From Lathyrus oleraceus (taxonomy: Eukaryota > Streptophyta > Magnoliopsida > Fabales > Fabaceae): DNA of 64,000 bases. The position numbers and the translations under genes are program-made. The stretch lies in assembly GCF_024323335.1 (NCBI RefSeq), contig NC_066583.1, positions 272,498,916-272,562,915 on the forward strand, written 5' to 3'. The notes under the pieces were generated by a model that was not told where the DNA came from, made no database searches, and was given only the letters and a program-made list of their open reading frames with translations. This document shows positions 11,783 to 21,720 of this stretch, piece by piece (position 1 is the first letter of the stretch; each line of letters starts with the position of its first letter).

Positions 11783-13795
11783 TTCCACCGTGCGCCACCA
11801 TGAGTGTTGCGCTAGGGTTCTTGGATGAAGAACAGTCTGCAAATGCTGTTTGATCCGCGTATCTCTCTTCGATCCCAGCCTGGCGTGTTTCTGTTTCTTT
11901 TTTCATTTTAATTCCACTTATCCAAAACGGCGTCGTTTTGGGACGCGTTTGGAATTTCTTCAATTCATTTTTGTATTTTTCATGGTTACTTCATTTTTTA
12001 TTTCATTTTTTCCATACTACTTCAAAAAATCATAACTAATTGGAAAATGATCCAAATAATTCCATTCTTTTGGCCATGTGATCCTTGGAATATCTTCTAT
12101 TTTTTGGTGCAAATTTCTGAAGTTGTGCATGGCTGGATTTTGAATTGTGTTAGGATGATTGAACATGTGTACATTTGTGACATTGCCTTGTTCTTTCCAT
12201 TGTGAAATGCTTGATATTGATCCAAATGCTATGAAATTTTTCATGATTGTTCCTAACATGTTGATGGATGTTTGAGGCTTGATTATGCATTTTTCTCATT
12301 TGCCATTTCTGTTTTATACACATGTACTTTAGGTGTGACAATTTGTGTCACACAATTGGATGATCAACTTGTGCATTTTCATTTCCATATCAAATGAGCT
12401 TCTCTATTTATGATTTTTGGTATGTTGATTCTATTAGACATGTTGTATGCTCATGATTTTTTCCAGAATTGTTTGAATCATTTCTGTTTTGATTTGGAAT
12501 TTTGAGTCTCAATGATCATTTGTGAGCTTTGAATTTGCCTTTGCCTTCTCTTGCACATGAAATGATGTAGCTTTATGATTTTGATTTGGTCCTTTTTAGG
12601 ACATGTTCTACTTTGTTTGAAGTTGCTTCATGTTGAATATCAAGTTCTGTTTTGGCTTTTTGATCCACTTTTGACCCTAGGCTTTGACCTAGTGGTTTGT
12701 TCTCATCTTTTAGACTTTGTGTTTCAGGTTCAAGCTTCTAGTCTTGATGGATGATGTTGATCTCATAAATTGAGATGCAAATTGATGTGTTCCACTAACA
12801 TTTGTTGTTTTGTAGGATCTTTGAATGATGAAACAATTTGAGTTGCTTGCCTCTTAGGCCTTGTACTGTTTGTTTGTTTGTGAATAGTTTGTCTGAATAC
12901 TGTACTGATTGTTTGGATGTTTACACAGGTACTTTAGCCGCTTTAACTCATTATTTGAGTTGCTTTGCTTTGCTTGTGGTTGGAATACCACCTAGATAAT
13001 TTCCTACTCTTCATGTAGTCTGGAAGACCTGTCATGTTACTTTGGCAGGCACCTGTCTGAAGCCCTCCTTAAGAGGCAATGTTTGTGGTTGTTTATCTTT
13101 GTGCCTTGTACATTCAAAGACCTCCTAAGTGAAGAGGCATTGGCAGATAAAAGGGATGTGCAATCCATCCCCTGCTATTCCGCTGTGTCTCTCATCTTGC
13201 TCACACCATGTGTTGGTGCACTTTGAATGAAAACCCAAAATCTTGTTGTGTCCGTCATTGTGGAATAGAGTCCCACATTCTGGACTCCCACACTTTCATT
13301 GCTTGAAGCTCTCCCAGGCCAGGGATAAGAGCTGTGAGGTCTTACCCTCATTTCCTATTTCATCTGCTTCACCCTAACTCTCAATGTTAGGGTTAAGAGC
13401 TCCAAACACCCCTTTCCAGTTGGCTTGTTTGTCGAGGTTGACATGACCCCTTGACTAAAGCCCAGCCTTGTATGAGCCACTTATTTGCATATAGTGTGTG
13501 TGCTTGCTTTCTTGTGCTTGTGTTTGCTTATGTGCTGTTTAGGCTAGCTTGCTTCCTATGCGAGTTAGGATTAGAGACCTCAACATAGGGATCGTATGCA
13601 TGACAACTTCTAGGCTCGAGTCGTAGTCTCCCTAGTAGCTTGTTATCTCCCTAGTCTCTGGTTAGGATAGAAGTTCTTTCCCTGTTAAGGGGAACTATGT
13701 CGCCCTGATCCTCATACCAGATGAGGTACGTAGGCAGGAGATGAACTGATCTCTCCGGGCGCCCTTTTTCTTTTTCAACCATCTTGTGTGTGTTT

Positions 13796-13950
13796 GGAGT
13801 CTGACGTAAGTCCAGCGATTGGTAGTCGGTTTCCTGTGCCTTGTGTTGTGTGGAGTCTGACGTAAGCCCAACGATTGGCAGTCGGTTTCCTGTGTGTGTT
13901 TGTTTGTACGGAGTCTGACGTAAGTCCAGCGATTGGCAGTCGGTTTCCTG
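13796..13950 (+). repeat. Triple repeat with TGACGTAAG and ATTGG boxes in the Ogre-A LTR
   Basis: Three units begin at 13796, 13852 and 13910 (GGAGTCTGACGTAAG...). Each holds TGACGTAAG, which resembles a plant bZIP/TGA-factor site, and GATTGG, a reversed CCAAT box, a few bases apart. Equivalent triple arrays occur at 46134-46290 and, in the different Ogre-B LTR, at 28181-28338. A regulatory role is inferred. Confidence 0.6.
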
Positions 13951-14430
13951 TTTGTGTTTTGTTTGGCGTGCGTTAGCCGAGCTACAAGTGCTCTGATTCT
14001 TTCTCTGGTTAGAGAAGATACGTATGCATAGGGTGCAATACCTTAGCGAGCACGTTTCCCGTTCCCCCGAACTACGTCGACTCTGATGTTTTATCTGACA
14101 AACTACGTAGGACCAGGATGCGACATCCTGCCGAGTTACCTTCTTCCGTCTTTACTATGTTTCAGTCCAGTGTGTGTGCAGTTTTGAGCAGTTATTTAGC
14201 AACCTTTCTTCTATTCTTTCTAAGCGTGGATCCCGTCGAGTACGACAGATGCGTAGGGGTGCTAATACCTTCCCTTCGCATAACCGACTCCCGATCCTTG
14301 CATCTCTATTCGTAAGACCATTTCCTTTCCAGGTTTACTTCGAGCGTTTCCTTTCCCGCCTTTGGGATAAATAACGCACGGTGGTGGCTCTGTGTCTTTC
14401 TCCTGCCGGTTTTTCGCGTAATGCGACAGC

Positions 14431-14448
14431 TGGCGACTCTGCTGGGGA
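14431..14448 (+). other. Ogre-A primer binding site (tRNA-Arg type)
   Basis: TGGCGACTCTGCTGGGGA starts two bases after the LTR end. The same 18 bases follow the Ogre-B LTR and, in reverse complement, the Ogre-C LTR. Ogre elements are known to prime from tRNA-Arg. Confidence 0.9.
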
Positions 14449-15581
14449 CTTATCCGAGAAGTTGACCTCTTGCTGGTCTATCTTCCCTAAGCGAGTCAAT
14501 CCTAGCGCTCTCTAGGATAGTGTTGGTTGCTTTTACTGCTTTATTTATTGCATTTATGATTATCATGTTGTAATTGTATATTTGCATATATGTTTGCATG
14601 CATCATATTATCATTGTGCTGGATTCTGTACAGGTTGGTTCCTTTGATTTGGGGTGGGTATTCTGAGCGGGGCCCAATACCCAGGCCCGAGTATACACCT
14701 AGGATTAGCGTGGTCTCATGTCTCTTCACATGTTGTACGACATGATGTGGAGATGTGACATACCACAACCGGACGAGGTTCAGTTGAGAGAATCCTTCCG
14801 TTTGGAGTATTCCACTCAGGTTGGGTTATCTCATCTGAGCTATTGACTTCGGTGACCGTTCTTTCCCGGATCTTTGGTTTAGACGATCTTATGAGAGCTA
14901 CAACGGCACACCCGAAAGGGCAAACCCGTTGAGTATCTTGTCCGATTGTCGAGACCATTATCCGCCTTAGGATGACCTTGTTAGAATTCACCTGTGAGGG
15001 GAGGGTTTGGTTCTTGCAAGTACAGGTTCCGTCAGTGATTCTGTGATGGTGATTATGGTTCAGATGGATTTATGGGTCTTTATTTCTGGACGCCGGAGGT
15101 TTGACCCTGGTATTGATCAGAGGGTTCCGTTTATTTCGGATCCCTGGGCTGAATTTGAGGGTACTTGCTCAGATGGTGACTTGGTTCTGAAGTTTGGGTT
15201 CCAGATGACCTTGGCATGTGGATTTCGGTTCCGAATTCATGCTGAAGCTCCGATCCTGCGCCTTGTGATGCACAGCCAGCCAGTCATAGTTGCATCATTC
15301 GCATCATAGCATGTTTATTTTCAAAAGAAAGTAATGCAAAAAAAAATGAAAAAAATGAATGATGAAAAATGCAAAAAAGGAAAAAAGTTAACCCGCATAC
15401 GCATATCCTTTTCCAGGATCATTCATGATAAAACAGCATACGCATCATACGCATCATATACATATCATTCTTGCATTACAGGTGTTCTTGAACAAGACTT
15501 CTCACTCTGGTTCCTGTTCTAGGCAGGATTGCTGATCATCATCTGCACCGTTACGCGACAAGACTGAATCAACAGAGAAGC
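14449..15581 (+). other. Ogre-A leader (no ORF1)
   Basis: Untranslated leader of 1.1 kb. The part at about 14640-14995 is well conserved with Ogre-B (about 28965-29330), which points to a shared RNA function such as packaging. It includes a hairpin at 14901-14931: outer stem CAACGG/CCGTTG, inner stem CCC/GGG, loop GAAA. A purine-rich tract lies at about 15320-15390. The extra ORF that Ogre-C carries before gag is absent here, one reason to call the element non-autonomous. Confidence 0.75.
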
Positions 15582-17108
15582 ATGGATCAAGTTCAGGCTG
15601 AGTTGGCAGAGATGAGGGCTAACATGGCCCAGTTTATGAGCATGATGCAAGGGGTTGTGCACGGGCAAGAGGAGCTGCGAGCCTTAGCCCAGAGACAGGA
15701 AGCTATGATTCCACTGGTCAACCGTGCTTCACCAGAGGGAGTCCCTGTTAATGAAAACGTTGCTGCTGCTACCATTCCCGTCAATAACTATGCTGTGGGT
15801 GATGAGTTGAGGGGTATCAGAATCAATGGATAACCTATTGCTCCAGAGACTGTTAATGTCAGGGCAACCCGTGCTCCGGTTCGCCATCCTGCTCCGTTGG
15901 TTGACAGACAGGAAGATATGTTCACGCTCCTCAGTGAGGATGATGAAGTTGTGAGAACTGAAGAGAGGGATAGAAAAGTTGATGCCCTTGCTGAGAAGAT
16001 CCTTGCCATGGAGTGTCAGAACTCTTTGGGTTTTGATGTTACCGATATGGGTTTGGTTGATGGGTTGAGGATCCCTTATAAATTCAAGGCGCCGTCCTTT
16101 GACAAATATAATGGCACTTCTTGTCCTCGCACTCATGTGCAGGCCTACTACAGAAAGATCTCTGCATACACTGATGATGAGAAGATGTGGATATACTTCT
16201 TCCAAGACAGCTTGTCTGGAGCTTCCTTGGACTGGTACATGGAGTTAAAGAGGGAGTCCATTAGAAGCTGGAAGGATTTGGGTGAAGTCTTCTTGAGGCC
16301 GTATAAGCATAATATGGATATGGCTCCAAGAAGAACCCAACTGCAGAGTTTGTTCCAAAAATCTGCTGAAAGCTTCAAAGAGTATGCCCAGAGGTGGCGT
16401 GAGTTAGCTGCAAGAGTGCAACCTCCTATGTTGGAGAGAGAGCTGACTGACATGTTCATTGGAACCCTGCAGGGTGTGTTCATGGACCGTATGGGAAGTT
16501 GCCCGTTTGGTAGCTTTTCAGATGTTGTAATATGTGGAGAAAGAACGGAGAGTCTCATCAAAGCAGGAAAGATACAAGATCATGGCTCTTCAAGTTCTTC
16601 GAGTTCTAAAAAGCCATCCTCCGGGGCACCCAGAAGGGGAGAGGGTGAAACAAATGCTGTGCACCGTCGGAGGAATGTGAACAGAGGACAGTATCGTCAG
16701 GCTGCTGCTATGACTATTCCAGCAACTCAACAACAACAAAGAAGACCAACTCAGCAATATCAACATCAACAACACCGTCCTCAACAGCAGGCTTACCAAC
16801 CTCGTAATGATAATCAAGCTAGTACGAGTAATGAGAGGAAGAAGATCACTTTTGATCCGATCCCTATGTCATACGCAGAACTGTATCCCTCTTTGATAGA
16901 GCGAAACTTGATTACTCCCAGAGACCCGCCGGCTATACCCGTCAACCCTCAGTGGTGGTATAAGCCTGATCAGCATTGTGTGTATCATTCGGGTGCTCCT
17001 GGTCATGATGTGGATAGCTGCTTTCAGTTGAAGAATAAGGTTCAAGACCTTATGAGATCAGGTATTCTGAGCTTTGAGGACTTCGGTCCCAATGTTAATC
17101 GAGCCTGA
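15582..17108 (+). pseudogene. gag: Ogre-A gag, one internal stop
   Basis: A 508-codon frame from ATG 15582 (MDQVQAELAEMRANMAQ, a coiled-coil-like start) to TGA 17106-17108, broken once by TAA at 15831-15833. The Ty3-type capsid domain covers roughly residues 175-315, with motifs WIYFFQDSLSGASLDWY and FKEYAQRWRELAARVQPP. A Q-rich basic segment follows, then a CX2HX5HX4C motif (CVYHSGAPGHDVDSC) in place of the usual CCHC knuckle. Ogre-C Gag has the same order. In Ogre the protease is fused downstream; here the frame closes after NVNRA, 79 bp before the copia insertion. Gag would form the particle that packages the element RNA. Confidence 0.85.
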
Positions 17109-17187
17109 AGACAACAAGTCCCGGGCTGGCGTTGGCTTGTATTCCGAGGTCTTCAACGAAAAAGGGTTGTTCAAGAGTGGAGGTTTT
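17109..17187 (+). other. Ogre-A internal fragment up to the copia insertion, with GTTTT duplication
   Basis: Short remnant after gag. The last five bases, GTTTT (17183-17187), are repeated at 37946-37950 right after the third copia LTR. They form the target site duplication of the copia array. Confidence 0.85.
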
Positions 17188-18550
17188 TGTTGGTGTAAGC
17201 CCTAGAGGCCAATACTTTTGGTACTTGTATCGAATAATAAAAAGGCATTTTCTTTATTATGGTTGATTAATAAAGTCCCTGGAATAGATAGTCCGTTTAA
17301 TGTATTAAGTGTGACTTAATCATGAGAACACATTAAACATAAGGACATTATTCTTAAAGTATCTGTAGTCGAGTTTTAGTATGAAGTGGGATAACATTAA
17401 AGCATTAAGACTATTATGTTTGTAGACTGATGATCACATCTCATGGATCATGGATAAAGAATCAAGTCTTAAACATAGGTATGAATGTTAGGAGTAATAT
17501 ATATACCGGATTGACCCGCTATGAGAATACTATATAAAAAGTTATGCAAAGTGTCATAAGTTATTCTCATGGTGATAATTGTGTATACCACTCTTCGACC
17601 TAAAACCACTATGGATCCTAGATGTAGAGTTGAGTGCTTTGTTGTTGATCCAACGTTGTCCGTAACTGGATAACCATAAAGACAGTTGATGGGTACTCCA
17701 CAAAGCATGCTGAGGGACATGAGTGTCCTAGATGGAATTTGCCCATCCTGCGTAACAAGATAAATGTCTATGGGCCCAATATTGAACTGGACAAGGATGA
17801 CACGGTTTATACCTTGTGTTCAATATAGACATAAGGGCAAAGGGGTAATTATACACATAATTATTATCACAGGAGGTTTTGTCAGATCACATGACATTTT
17901 CGTGACTTGGGTAGCAGTGATGTGTTGCTAGATACAACTCACTGTTTATTATGTTAAATGCGTGATTTAATATAATTGCCAACGCCGCGAAAACCTATAG
18001 GGTCACACACAAAGGACGGATTGATGAGAGATAGAGTAACTAAGGAACACCGTAAGGTACGGTGCACTTAAGTGGGAGATGAAATATGGTAAGGTACCAA
18101 ATACTTAAGTGATTTTGGGCATATTATAAGATATGGGCCAAAATACACTTAAGTGGGCTTTTTAGCTTGAAGCCCACACAAGTGGTTCTATAAATAGAAC
18201 CCCTTGGGTAGAAGCATTGTCACTCCAATACACTCATACAGAAATTCAAGTAGAGACTTGGAATTTTGTTTCCCTCTTTCTCTCACTCAAAGCCTTCATT
18301 CATAACAGCTAGCACTGCGATTGAAGGAATCCGTTCGTGTGGACTGAGTAGAGACGTTGTCATCGTTCAATGTTCGTGATCGCCCCGTGGATCTATATCA
18401 AAGGTTTTGATCATTATCAGAGATCTGCACCAAAGGTTTGAATCGCCACAAGAGGTAACGATTCTATCACTAATCATGCCCATTCGTAAGGATCACTAAA
18501 TGGAGAAAATTTTTAAATTCCGCTGCGCCTTGGATGGCAATTCTCCTACA
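17188..18550 (+). repeat. Copia-2 first LTR
   Basis: 1363 bp, TGTTGGTGTAAG to CTCCTACA. TATA box TATAAATA at 18189-18196, preceded by three ACTTAAGT palindromes. Followed by the primer site at 18552. Confidence 0.95.
18065..18196 (+). promoter_or_regulatory. Copia-2 promoter: CACTTAAGTG palindromes and TATA box
   Basis: CACTTAAGTG at 18065-18074 and 18146-18155 and ACTTAAGT at 18103-18110 precede TATAAATA at 18189-18196. The arrangement recurs in the LTRs at 22619 (TATA 23623-23630, third palindrome changed to CACTTAAATG) and 36580 (TATA 37584-37591). Palindromes suggest a dimeric factor site; the factor is unknown. Confidence 0.6.
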
Positions 18551-18551
18551 G

Positions 18552-18564
18552 TGGTATCAGAGCC
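18552..18564 (+). other. Copia-2 primer binding site, initiator tRNA-Met
   Basis: TGGTATCAGAGCC one base after the LTR end. Exact match to the usual plant copia primer site. Confidence 0.93.
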
Positions 18565-20454
18565 ACTTACGAAACCATGAATCTGATAACTGTTTTTGTT
18601 CTGTAATAATATGATTAAAGACAGAATGAATCAAAGGTTAAATTGAGATCGATCAAGTTACATATATGTGATATATGTAATCCTGATGCAAAATACATTA
18701 TATATGATATAGTGTTCTCGTTTCGTTCATTCAAACCCTCGATGATTGTTTTCCTTTGAGCGATCAATGGTCGTTTGCTTCCTGATCCGACATTAGTATG
18801 GTGAAGCAATGACGTGTTGATCAATCATACTGAATTAACAATCGAGATGTGTTTGACGGTCTGAAATTGGTGCATCAGGGTTAGTGACGGCACAAGGGTT
18901 GTGTTGTTAGAGAGTTATGCGATTGGGGTTTGACTGCACAAGAGTTGTGCGTTCTAAACACTTTTCCGAACAGTGTTAACCGGTTAACGCATAGGGTTAA
19001 CCGGTTAACGAGAAACTGAATACAGCCTTCTAAACATTTTTGGAACAGTGTTAACCGGTTAACGCATATGGTTAACCGGTTAACGGAATGCGAAATAAAA
19101 TTTTTGAGATTTTCAAACAGTGTTAACCGGTTAACGCATTTGGTTAACCGGTTAACGCAAGGCGGAAAACAGTTTTCCAAGACATTTTCAAACAGTGTTA
19201 ACCGGTTAACGCATATGGTTAACCAGTTAACGCAAGGCAGAAAAGAATTTTCTAAAAGTTTTCAAACAGTGTTAACTGGTTAACGCATATGGTTAACCGG
19301 TTAACGCAAGGAAAAATTCACCCGTTCGGCTAGAAAAAGTACTTTGAAGTATCAAGTGTTGATACGAAAAACGACGTCAATTTTAAATGAATTGTTCATT
19401 AAAATTTTCGAGCAGGGGCGCTGCCCCTTCGACCCCGCAACTCTGCGTAGTGTGATCGGTCGTCGAAATTTAATTTGATTTTAATTAATTAAAGGAATTA
19501 ATAATAATAATAATAAAGTGTTTATTATTGTCTTGTGGTGATCGGTTATGGCCTTAGTTTTCCTTTGTTTTGTTTTGGGTTTTTAAAATACGACCTGCGT
19601 GTCGTGCCTCTCTCTTAATCTCCCCAATGTAACTTCTTTTCTCACCTCACTCCCTCGTATGTAAAACGAGTTTTTTTTTTATGTAATGTAATGATATGAA
19701 GAAAGCAAAGAAGTCAGTGCCAAAGGAGGACAACCTTGAAGATTTTGCTTGGAGAAGCTTAGATCGTTGTAGGTTAGCTTAGGTTCTCTCATTGGCTTGG
19801 GAGAACAATTGCGCTAGGGGCCATAACTGTTTCATTATGTATGTATGTATGTTGATGCATGTGAATGTATGTTGATGCATGTGAGAGACGGTTTATATGA
19901 TAAACAAGCCGGTGAGATCAGAAAAATTGCAATTCCCTCAAATTAAATATTAAGTTTATGCTTTCCAAGTTTTAACACTCATCAAGACTAGTAATGGATA
20001 ATGTAGGTTTCGCCTACGCGAGGTGCATGATCTATATATTAGTAAGGTGCGATGGGATAATTGTAATATCCAACTGTTAAAACAATGGGTCAAACTTAAC
20101 TAAACAAATTATAATAAGATTATATATATGTTTAGAAGCAAGAGTTGGGAATGATCCATATGATGGATTGGAATAAGGAGTTATTCACCCAACTGAAATT
20201 TTCGAGAGTTGTATGAGATACAATTGGAAGGAGTTCCTACCTAAATAACCTAGTTTTGTGTAATCCGCCTACGCGGACTTAGAACGAAGTGAAATATGGA
20301 TCTCAACCCACTAGAAAATCTTCCAACGGGATTTTCCGAATCAAATGATGAGGGTCATTTGTTTTGAATAAAATAGTGGGAGCATGTTTAATTAAAGGCC
20401 TAATTAAATATGTCAATGATACTTATATTTTCATTAATCCTTGTGTAGATTACC
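18565..20454 (+). other. Copia-2 leader, untranslated
   Basis: 1.9 kb without a credible ORF. It holds the palindrome array at 18975-19305, a GGGGC/GCCCC hairpin near 19414-19430, an AT-rich stretch with an ATA/ATT microsatellite (19495-19530), and two hairpins with the same CTAC loop: 20010-20021 (TCGC/GCGA) and 20264-20277 (TCCGC/GCGGA). Unit 2 keeps only the part equivalent to 20361 onward. Confidence 0.75.
18975..19305 (+). repeat. Array of ten GTTAACCGGTTAAC palindromes in five phased pairs
   Basis: The 14-bp palindrome starts at 18975, 18996, 19050, 19071, 19122, 19143, 19197, 19218 (one change, CAGT), 19271 (one change, CTGG) and 19292. Each pair is 21 bp apart with a 7-bp spacer (GCATATG or close). 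Pairs repeat every 75, 72, 75 and 74 bp. The stretch reads as VNRLT repeats in one frame, but this follows from the DNA palindrome and appears on both strands, so I treat it as DNA or RNA structure rather than protein. Confidence 0.95.
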
Positions 20455-21720
20455 ATGACAGCAAACACCTCTAACAACATCCTGCGATCAATCCTTGATA
20501 AGGAAAAATTGTCTGGGACAAATTTTCTGGATTGGCACCGAAACCTGAGGATTGTCCTCAAACATGATAAAAAGCTGTATGTCTTGGAGACACCTGTTCC
20601 TGAAGAGGAACCTCCTAGTTCTGCACCTAAGGCAGAAAGAGATGCTTATAAGAAGCATGTCGATGATGCCAATGAAACTGCTTGTCTCATGCTGGCTACC
20701 ATGAACTCAGAATTGCAAAAGCAACATGAGAACATGTCAGCGTTCGATATGATCGAACACCTGAAGTTGCTCTATCAAGAGCAAGCAAGGCATGAGAGGT
20801 TTGAAGTTTCAAAAGCCCTTTTTCAAAGCAAGTTAGCTGAGGGAGCCCCTGTAGGTCCCCATGTACTCAAGATGATTGGGTATGTGGAAAACCTTGAGAG
20901 ATTGGGTTTTCCCCTTGAAAAGGAACTTGCAACTGATTTGATATTGGAATCGTTGCCAGATGGTTTCATTCAATTTGTCCTAAATTTCAATATGATTGAT
21001 ATGGACAAATCTCTTCCTGAACTGCTCGCCATGTTAAGAACTGCCGAGCAGAATCTGAAGTCAAAAGGGAAGTCCATTCTGATGATCGGAAATGGAAAGA
21101 GACAGAACAAAAGGCCCACTAAGCAGAGTGATAAGGGGAAGGGCAAGGAAGTTGCCAATCCCAGACCCACTGCTGCTTTGAAGCCTAGTGGAGGCATAAC
21201 AAAAGAAGGCACCTGCTTCCATTGCGGTAAGACCGGACACTGGAAGAGGAACTGCCCAAAGTACCTGGAAGATAAGAAGAATGGAGTAGAGACTTCAACT
21301 TCAGGTATTTTTGTTATTAATTTATCTACTTCTGCATCATGGGTATTAGATACTGGATGCAGTTCTCACATTTGTACAAATGTGCAGGAACTAAAAAGGA
21401 GTAGAGATTTGGCAAAAGGTAAAGTCGACCTACGAGTTGGCTATGGAGTAAAGGTTGCTGCTTTAGCCGTAGGAACTTTTGTATTGACTTTACCTAGTGG
21501 TTTAATAATTCAGTTAGAGAACTGTTATTATGTACCTGCAATTAGCAGGAATATTATTTCCATTGCTTGTTTGGACAAGTTTGGTTTTTCATTTATAATA
21601 AAGAACAATTGTTGCTCAATTTATTTGAATGATATATTCTATGCTACTGCACAAATGAACAATGGACTATATGTCCTTGATCTTGAAATGCCTATTAATA
21701 ACATTAATACAAAAGGGTGA
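20455..21720 (+). CDS. gag: Copia-2 unit 1 Gag-protease, open frame
   Basis: 421-residue open frame from ATG 20455 (MTANTSNN) to TGA 21718-21720. The UBN2-type capsid region covers about residues 10-210 (SGTNFLDWHRNLRIVLKHDK; ATMNSELQKQHENM). A lysine-rich stretch (residues 210-240) precedes a CX2CX4HX4C zinc knuckle at residues 254-267. The aspartic protease DTG is at residues 299-301 (WVLDTGCSSHICTN), and about 100 residues of protease-like sequence follow. The frame stops before integrase. Unit 2 (33847) encodes the same length with 11 amino-acid differences. It would supply structural protein but not enzymes other than protease. Confidence 0.88.
   Translation: MTANTSNNILRSILDKEKLSGTNFLDWHRNLRIVLKHDKKLYVLETPVPEEEPPSSAPKAERDAYKKHVDDANETACLMLATMNSELQKQHENMSAFDMIEHLKLLYQEQARHERFEVSKALFQSKLAEGAPVGPHVLKMIGYVENLERLGFPLEKELATDLILESLPDGFIQFVLNFNMIDMDKSLPELLAMLRTAEQNLKSKGKSILMIGNGKRQNKRPTKQSDKGKGKEVANPRPTAALKPSGGITKEGTCFHCGKTGHWKRNCPKYLEDKKNGVETSTSGIFVINLSTSASWVLDTGCSSHICTNVQELKRSRDLAKGKVDLRVGYGVKVAALAVGTFVLTLPSGLIIQLENCYYVPAISRNIISIACLDKFGFSFIIKNNCCSIYLNDIFYATAQMNNGLYVLDLEMPINNINTKG

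Larger units (their letters stand above)
10106..14428 (+). repeat. Ogre-A second (complete) LTR
   Basis: 4323 bp, from TGTAGCACCTCG to GCGACA, followed two bases later by the primer site. Close match to the 4326-bp LTR at 42441. TATA box at 11113-11120. A 12-bp hairpin lies at 11754-11782. Three copies of a 56-58 bp repeat with TGACGTAAG lie at 13796-13950. The ORFs seen within the LTR are not conserved coding regions. Confidence 0.94.

Noticed and set aside
14431..14448. Primer sites as tRNA genes
   Set aside because: Only 18 bases complementary to a tRNA 3' end; no tRNA body.
15007..15309. 100-codon ORF in the Ogre-A leader as ORF1
   Set aside because: No resemblance to ORF1 of Ogre-C and no conserved counterpart in the Ogre-B leader.
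19068..19283. ORFs on both strands with repeated VNRLT peptides
   Set aside because: They follow from translating the GTTAACCGGTTAAC palindrome in any frame that hits it; there is no start context, and the frame is not kept outside the array.
18975..19305. CRISPR-like look of short repeats with spacers
   Set aside because: Nuclear plant DNA inside a retrotransposon leader. Repeats are 14-bp palindromes in pairs and the spacers between pairs are themselves related; no cas genes.
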